A stretch of 64,000 bases of DNA from Cylicocyclus nassatus (taxonomy: Eukaryota; Nematoda; Chromadorea; Rhabditida; Strongylidae), in contig CATQJL010000223.1 in the NCBI GenBank assembly GCA_958299035.1, positions 68,989,006-69,053,005 on the forward strand. The letters are read 5' to 3'. This document shows positions 57,677-64,000 of the stretch, piece after piece. Position 1 is the first letter of the stretch. Each line of letters starts with the position of its first letter. A model generated the notes under the pieces. That model had not been told where the DNA came from. It saw only the letters and a program-made list of their open reading frames with translations, and searched no databases. Made by a program: the position numbers and the translations under genes.

Positions 57677-58461
57677 CTCAGGGACTCGCACCGTGCGGGC
57701 GGCCAGCGACGAACTTACAATCGCTCGTTGGTGTGTGCGATTGTACGGTCGTCAAGGGCCGTTAGCACGGTTAACGTGGCGCCCGCACGGTTTCTAATGC
57801 TCGCCGCTTGCGCGGGGAAGGTCGGCCGCTCGCTTGCTGCTGGAGTAGGTTTATATGGGGTATTTTAACCATTTTTCTTAGGTATGTTAAGCATTTTCAC
57901 ATCTTGCGAACACGGACTAATGCCTGCCGCACTACCCAAACTTTCCATGGAGAAGCCCACACCATCACTCTTGATACCTGTAGCCTCACACAGGTTCATT
58001 CCAGCTTTGCGGTGAAGGGAAATGTTGACAACACGATAGTCGACGCTTAGCCAGCCTAAACGCTGCGTCGTATCTCATGCAGGTACCGTTTACGCTCACA
58101 GTGTGTGAAAATAATGAGCCGAAGGTAGAGGTCACTGTTGGCCGCTTGCACGGGCAAATGTTTGCCGCCCGATCGAACGGACACATTGCCTGCCGCTTGC
58201 ACGGTCGGTTTTATTGCGTACCGATTGCGCGGCGAGATTGCCTGCCGCTTGTACGATCAAGTGATTGCTGGCCGATCGTGCGGACGCATTGCCTGCCGCT
58301 TGCACGGTCGATTTTATTGCGTGCCGATCGAACGGGTAGACTGTCTTCCGCTTGCACGGCATTTTTATTGTTGACCGCACGCACGGTACATCAAAAACTA
58401 TGCAGTGCGCTCAGGCGGAGAAGCTTTAATGAGGACCGCCCGCACGGCGCGAATCCCTGAG
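57677..58461. mobile_element. TA-target TIR element, 785 bp, with GC-rich repeats
   Basis: TIR CTCAGGGACTCGCACCGTGC, mirrored by GCACGGCGCGAATCCCTGAG. TA on both sides (57,675-57,676 and 58,462-58,463). The inverted Penelope copy supplies the empty site with a single TA, proving the insertion limits. The interior at 58,135-58,385 is a degenerate repeat of TTGCCTGCCGCTTGCACGG. No coding capacity. Confidence 0.9.
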
Positions 58462-58648
58462 TATCTCCTTATCTGAGCCAACTATGCTGACTTTCCATTT
58501 AGTACTTCCATATACGGTGAGCCCAGCGGTCGTTCTACCAGGGAATTGTTGTGTGGTGAGTAACTGTTGCAAAGCTACTGGCCAAAATTAAGGTTTAGAC
58601 CTTTTTCGTAAGGCCGTAAAGACATTTGCTACGATCGATACCCATTCA

Positions 58649-58681
58649 GGCCCTGACGAAGGCGAAGCCGAAACGATGGCC
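58649..58681 (+). ncRNA. Hammerhead motif, main copy, altered cleavage site
   Basis: GGCC, CTGACGA, GGC-GAA-GCC, GAAAC, then GAT in place of the GTT of the inverted copy, then GGCC. The core is kept but the expected cleavage triplet is lost and the stem II loop is shorter, so this copy is probably inactive. Confidence 0.5.
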
Positions 58682-58787
58682 AATAAAGTTTGTAACAATC
58701 TCGGCGTTGGCTACAATACAACAGTCTCAACTTATAAACTATGCCGAGATTTATCGAGAGTCGTACATGCTATTTACTTGGAGGATA

Positions 58788-59400
58788 GTTTTTCATAATT
58801 AAGAAGATCAAACAAAGCAATAAAGCAAGTGATTAAGCAAGTGATAAACCAAGTGCGCGGAGCGCATCCGAGTGAACACCAAATGAAGCTCTTCATGGTC
58901 GTCGTTGTTGCCATCTGGCGCAGCTGCCGCCCTGAGTCACTCGGTCGCGCTGTTTTTAATAGCCTGAAGTAAAGTTTGCAAGTTATGAGAGTACGGTATC
59001 TTGCAAACCTCGAATATTTACTTGTTTTTTCTAGTTGTCGCTTGGCGATACATGTCGTTTTTTGCTATCGCATTAGTATACCCAGCATGATATTTAGAGT
59101 AATAGTATGTGAAGCAAGTTTTACATGTTCAATTTAGATGCGCTTCGAACCAATAGACTAGTAAGGAAAGGAAGGCTAGTCAAAGTGACCATCTTATATG
59201 AGATCTACTTCCTTGAAGGGTGTGAAAAGTTAATTCCAAATCTACCTTACTTATTTGCTGCATCGTCAACGAAAAGTTGCGAAGTTTTGAACGAGCAAAA
59301 ATTTGCATCTGCAGCTACATTAAAATTATCGTAACACTTTTCTTACGGCTCGAATAATTGTCAAGTGACACTGTGCATTGATTATTCTTGATTCAAACAT
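58788..59400. other. Unassigned sequence
   Basis: A 69-codon frame at 59,125 shows no domain. No element ends seen. Confidence 0.3.
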
Positions 59401-59550
59401 ATTCACTCAACTCTGCCACTTCGAAACGCTAGGAAAAGTCAACGATTCATTTTACATCAATCATGCACTAAACTTATTCACTCAACTCTGCCACTTCGAA
59501 ACGCTAGGAAAAGTCAACGATTCATTTTACATCAATCATGCACTAAACTT
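59401..59550 (+). repeat. Perfect 75-bp tandem duplication
   Basis: Two copies of a 75-bp unit starting ATTCACTCAACTCTGCCACT. The length is a multiple of three, so in the frame at 59,378-59,599 it duplicates 25 codons without a shift. Surrounding sequence gives no gene call. Confidence 0.9.
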
Positions 59551-60879
59551 TTTGCTCAAATTCTTTAAAATTCCTTGCCCAGAAACCCGCACCAGATAAG
59601 AAAGTATATTAGAATCAGCTATTGGCACTCTTCAAGTCAGTATACATCTCTACAGAAAGGCCACTTTGACTAACCCCTCTCCCCTTGTAATGTTTTCGTG
59701 CACAAAATTTTAATCGACTTTTTCACAAGAAAAGCGTGTTTAGTCGAAGTGGCCTTTTCAAATGAGTCCACACTGCTTTGAAGAGTAATGCACAGTGATT
59801 CCAAATTTGTGTAATCTGCTAAGCGCCTCTAGAGCCGGGTTATGAACGTTTTTATGAACGCAAAATTGGAATAAAATCGCTCAAGTTTGTTCAAATGGTC
59901 CAGTGTCGTGTACCAGAGCAGTTCATACAGTAGATACATTTTGTCTAAAATGCTAAAACTTGACATTGCTTTATCTGAGCGTTATAGAGATTGTAACAAT
60001 CAATTTCACCTATTCTGCATTCATTTTTCCTTCCAAAAAACCTAAGGTCATAACTCGGCGTTCAGAAGCGCTTGGCAATAATGAAGGCAGATTTGGAGCC
60101 ACCGTGCAATGCTCTTCAAAATGGCATAGGTCTCATTTGAAAATGCCACTTCGATAAAAACGCTTTTTTTGTCAGTCAGGTTTCTTGCACAGCGTTCGCA
60201 GGTGATCACAAATTTGAGCGAAATACATCTGAGATTCAAGGCTAGGTTTCTCTTTCTCGAGCACACTTACTGGTTTTCTTATTTGCCAAACCTATCACAT
60301 TTGCTGCTTATCGGAACTCCCATTCTTGATGATTGTTGAGGAAACCAGTTACGGTGTAGCCGAACTTTTTGGACCAGTGTTTTTTATCATCCTTGTTTAG
60401 AAAACAGGGATTCTTGAAAAAGTCGAGGGCTAGTGATTGAGTAATGCGTAACCTTCCCATTAAGTAATCAATATACGGTGAACTTTTGCTGACTTTTCTC
60501 CATCTGTTCCAAAGTTTACGTTTCAAGAAGAGAGCTGAAAACGCGCTCAAATTTTGCCCTTTTCTTCAATCCTGCTAAGAATGTCGCTTGTATTAAAAAG
60601 GCTAGATCGAGCAGTTGGTTATTAGCACTGAAAGATCGTTATTGGACTTTAGAATCATTGCAAGCTTTCAGATAACTCTGGAATTTTTGGACTGAATTTT
60701 TTATCTGATCAGCCTGTTTATGCGTATCTATTAACATGCGGCAAATTCTACTGGCAGTAGGGGGAATTTTGGGTGAATTTCCTCCATGTGAAAAGGCTGG
60801 CTTCATCGCCACGCACTTTGAGAGAGTTTTCATGAGGCTAAAAATTCTAAAAACTTTTAAAAGGTTATTTCAATCAATC
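59551..60879. other. Unassigned, fragments of the 6.9-kb repeat family
   Basis: Segments near 59,650-59,830 and 60,050-60,170 resemble 6880-7355 (GTCGAAGTGGCC, GATTCCAAATTTG). No gene. Confidence 0.35.
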
Positions 60880-61560
60880 AAATGCAACCAGGGCCCAGCG
60901 CGAGGGGAGGCAAAACATCTTCGACTATGTCACTATCGATTTTCACGATTTTCTACTTGATCCCACCAGCTCCTTGGTTATTCGATTAATGCTCGCTTTC
61001 TTCGCCAAAAAGACAGCGTCGTTGTTGTTTCCGATTTTAACAAAAAGTTCGGAACCAAAATGTTACTAAATACCAATAGAAGTAGAAGTGGCTCATGTAA
61101 ACTTTTGAAAACCTTATGTGAGATAAAAGTTCGGCCTTCCGGAATTGCTGGGCAAGTGCGCACCTAATTAAAAAAAAGCATAATCTTCATTCACATGAGT
61201 TTTTCATAATTTTTCATACTGTATTCCTTAGTCCAACTATACACACCAAATTTCGTGCCACATCATCATCTATACGTTGCAAACAAGCCATTTTATTATT
61301 TTGATGTAGTGGGAAATTTTCAGAAAAAAGTTTGTCACAACCTCCAGTCATGAATTTTTTGCGATACTCCGCACTATGCTCCTCCTATACTATAGGCTGT
61401 ACCAAAGAGCATCGGTCCCGCGCTAGTGTGCATTGCGATGACGCACTGTCACATGCGACGTGCCTTAACGCGTAGCAGAGTCCGCGCGCGTCATGCCGCA
61501 TGTCGTTAGTTGCCGCATGCGCGACGTCGCATAACCGATGCTGATTGATATAGCCTATAT
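60880..61560 (-). repeat. Dispersed repeat, copy B
   Basis: Shares blocks with 17,285-18,135: AGGGCCCAGCGCGAGG near 60,892, an inverted block at 61,200-61,350, and GCGCGCGTCATG to GCGCGACGTCGC at 61,484-61,540. Block orientation differs between the copies. Confidence 0.5.
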
Positions 61561-61770
61561 GTGCGTTCATATTTGAGATTCTTGTCATGACGGTTATGTG
61601 TGGTAGCCGAGATATTTAGTTACAAATGATGAAAAAATTTTGATTTTCAAAGACAACGCGAGAGCAAAGTCGTTTCTGCATGTCAGTCGGGAAGCCACTT
61701 TACAAGAGAGTGTAAGAGAGTGTATGTTCATGTGAACATACACTTGCGATATTCTTTTTACTTTCCATTC

Positions 61771-62708
61771 ATTAGGTTATGTAATAAGTTCGTTCGCATT
61801 TTGTTTTAGTTTTTTTTCTCAATTTGGCCAAGCAATTAACAAGATATTTGCATGCGTTTGGAAGCTCTAAGTCTGTTTTACTAAAGTGCTGTCGTCATTT
61901 TATCAATTCTTGAGAAATTGATTACAAAATATAACTGCATACCGAAATCCGAAAAGGCGAAGAGTCCATTTTGACATTTTTTACTCTTTTGGTTTTCCCG
62001 TTAGTTTTTGATAAAATTTGATCAAAAAGCTGGCTAAAAATGAAAAGCAGACTAATCACTCACGCACTTACTGCCACTGTGTTCGCTCATTTCCTTTCGC
62101 CGACGTTCAATGCCATTGCAAAAGTCGGCTGAGCATGACCCTCGCTGCAAAGGCGTTCGTGGTTTTGAGGACTCGCGTTGTGTGTCCCCAAAACCTGAAT
62201 TTTGAAGCGCCTAAGACTTTTATTCGATGACTTTGTGAACGGAGACACCAGCCTGCCAACTGTGTATCGTTCGGAGAATACCATCCTCTCTCAAGATGCC
62301 TTCAAGATGCCTGACGTTGACGCCAAAGAGACATCAAAAGCAGACCTATTTTTGAGCTTGTAAGATGCGTTTTCAAGAAGTTTTAACACTTATAAGTAGT
62401 ATGCGATACTTATAGCATTTCATTCGTAATTGCAAATTTTTCAAGCTATTTTTTCCATGCGTTCAAACCCACTTGAGAAGCAGCGTAACATAGCTGTTGA
62501 AAAACTACTTTCGCTATCTCGGATTTTTTGCTTTATAGTCGAATATTTCTCTGATCTTTTCAGAAACTGAAAAAAGTAATGAAAGCAGTTTGGTAAAGCA
62601 GAGTTAGTGCTCCCGAATTCATACAAACTTCCTGCCAGATAATTTGCAAAATTTTGAGAAAAAAAAACTAAAACTAAAAGTGCGAACTAACTTATTACAC
62701 AACTTGAT
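61771..62708. mobile_element. MITE, TTAGGTTATGTAATAAG family
   Basis: TTAGGTTATGTAATAAGTTC at the left and GAACTAACTTATTACACAAC at the right (62,684-62,703), with adjoining AAACTAAAACTAAAAG-type arms. About 930 bp, no transposase. Confidence 0.75.
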
Positions 62709-64000
62709 AAAACGAATTCCAGCTTGACATGTATCCACCTCTTCGGGTCCTGGTAAATATATCGCTTGCGCAGTCGTTCGGCTTAGTCTACTTCCTAAAC
62801 TTTCGGAACAGATCCTCATGAGTACAGGGGGTTAAGCGAAGGGTAAGCTTAAATTGCTGCCAAGTATCTTAAGCCGGAAGTTGAAGATTTGTCAAAGCAC
62901 TTGCTATTTCTTTTCAAATTTTGTTTTCATTGTTTATAGGTAAAGCCTGCTAGATAGGTTCTGCAGCAATCTATTGCGATTTTCCGTGAACCGCCACATT
63001 TCCATATTTTTATTTCAAACATACAACGCCAACTTACTCTGGATATTGCCTTGCTTCCTGGAGTCTATGCAATTGGTCACATCAATGCCTCGTAATCAAT
63101 GGAGTGAACTTTCGTACAAGATGGGGAAAATTTATCATCACAAATTCGTACAGCAGCTTTAACGCCTTCTGATAGCAATCTTACAATCAGATTTGCTAAG
63201 GTAAGATTCCTTGCTTCGCCGTAGGTCTCCAGACTGCCTTTTCATGAATGGTTTTGTTTTATAATTTTGGATGTTTTTCCTCCTTAATCAATCCATGGAC
63301 GTTCATGGCATATGAAGACAAAAAGTTTTTCTACTATTTGCCGCATCAAAAAGGCCAGCGATCGTATTGTAAGGGGCTTGTGGGCATTTTGGTTGAAGTT
63401 TTCAACATGTATGCGTTTTTCTAAATTTGATTTCTGAAGTTTGTAGCACAAAAGAAAGAGGTGACTTCTGAACGGCCACTACTAGCATTCCGCATTGCCT
63501 ATGGTTGAATTCAAACCAACCATTCTCTACATAGCAATCTTAGAAAAGATGACTATAGAGGGCAAGAAGTTTTTGACGAGAAAACGTTTCAAGAAAGAAC
63601 TGTTTATGTTTCGTTCTACCTTCTCGTTTGCCCTGCCCATCTCTTTTCTTCTTCTTTTTTCTTGTCTCTTTCCATCACTTCGTTCTCAGTTTAGCGGTAA
63701 AATGTAGTGTATGCATACGTGTTTTGAGCAATTTCAAAGTACATCGATTCAGAAGTGCAAAGCGAACACAACGAGGGGAGATGTCAATCATATCGCTTTG
63801 TTATTGTTTTACACTTGTCTGCCCTAGTAGCAACTTCGTTCACGACTCCGTTTCAACTACATAAACTAAAAAAAGTTTTTTGTATTTACTTCGGTCTACC
63901 CATATGTAGAAGTAGAAAATTGGAAAGGCAAGTTCAAACAAGACTGGTTTAACAAACAATACAATAATGTTGGCACGATACCGCCCAGAAAGCTTACAGA
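62709..64000. other. Unassigned AT-rich sequence
   Basis: Only short frames without domains. No element ends or RNA genes recognised. Confidence 0.35.

Larger units (their letters stand above)
53754..58787 (+). mobile_element. Penelope-like retroelement: inverted 5' partial copy plus longer copy
   Basis: A minus-strand partial copy (53,766-55,009: 3' end, GIY-YIG, RT C-terminus) is joined head-to-head at about 55,009 to a plus-strand copy (55,010-58,775). The unit is flanked by a 12-bp direct repeat ACTTGGAGGATA at 53,754-53,765 and 58,776-58,787, the likely target duplication. Terminal regions are inverted copies of each other. Partial inverted copies upstream of the main copy are a known Penelope feature. 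The plus copy is further broken by insertions at 56,043-56,496 and 57,677-58,461. Confidence 0.88.

Noticed and set aside
57326..57868. A 180-codon endonuclease protein
   Set aside because: Codons after about 57,676 are from the inserted TA-target element, not from the nuclease.

Overview
This window looks like repeat-dominated, AT-rich intergenic DNA from a metazoan nuclear genome, most likely a nematode. The reasons are an env-bearing BEL/Pao retrotransposon with a YVDN reverse-transcriptase motif, introns of 44-56 nt in the one convincing gene model, two kinds of Penelope-like retroelement, and many mariner-type MITEs. No bacterial operons, rRNA genes, intact tRNA genes or CRISPR arrays are visible. 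No host housekeeping gene could be recognised. The species call is inference.

Layout. 1-6726 (minus): BEL/Pao element with 5' LTR, primer-binding site, a leader of four similar hairpins, and a long gag-pol-env frame cut by the window edge. 6.7-10.5 kb: decayed repeats, a short SINE-like element and a palindromic microsatellite. 10,552-11,101: a 500-N gap flanked by inward-facing SMART cDNA primer sequence; the same 25-nt primer sits inside the BEL integrase region at 1893-1917. 11.1-15.85 kb: a 4.7-kb inverted repeat built from satellites. 17-26 kb: abutting MITEs, the RT half of a permuted (Naiad-like) Penelope element with a hammerhead-like motif, and a 3.5-kb TIR element whose interior is a degenerate tandem array. 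26-34 kb: one possible secreted-peptide exon, a MULE-like element carrying a three-exon zinc-finger gene, a LINE fragment, a foldback element, and AT-rich sequence with nothing recognised. 34.4-37.3 kb: MITEs and a minisatellite. 38-39.4 kb: a SINE-like element expanded into a dimeric higher-order array. 39.7-49.3 kb: nested MITEs that have broken up a second Naiad-like element (GIY-YIG endonuclease, then RT N-terminal pieces). 49.7-51.3 kb: hAT-like element with 8-bp target duplication. 53.75-58.79 kb: canonical Penelope-like element, a truncated inverted copy head-to-head with a longer copy, flanked by a 12-bp direct repeat, with hammerhead motifs and two younger insertions. 58.8-64 kb: decayed repeats, a MITE and AT-rich DNA.

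The genes do not form a pathway; they are mobile-element machinery at different stages of decay. Insertion order can be read in several places: the inverted Penelope copy gives the empty site for a TA-targeted insertion, and MITEs cut Naiad reading frames. Assembly caveat: primer sequence in three places shows that amplified-library artefacts entered this scaffold, so joins near 1.9 kb and 10.5-11.1 kb, and possibly the large palindrome, need independent confirmation.
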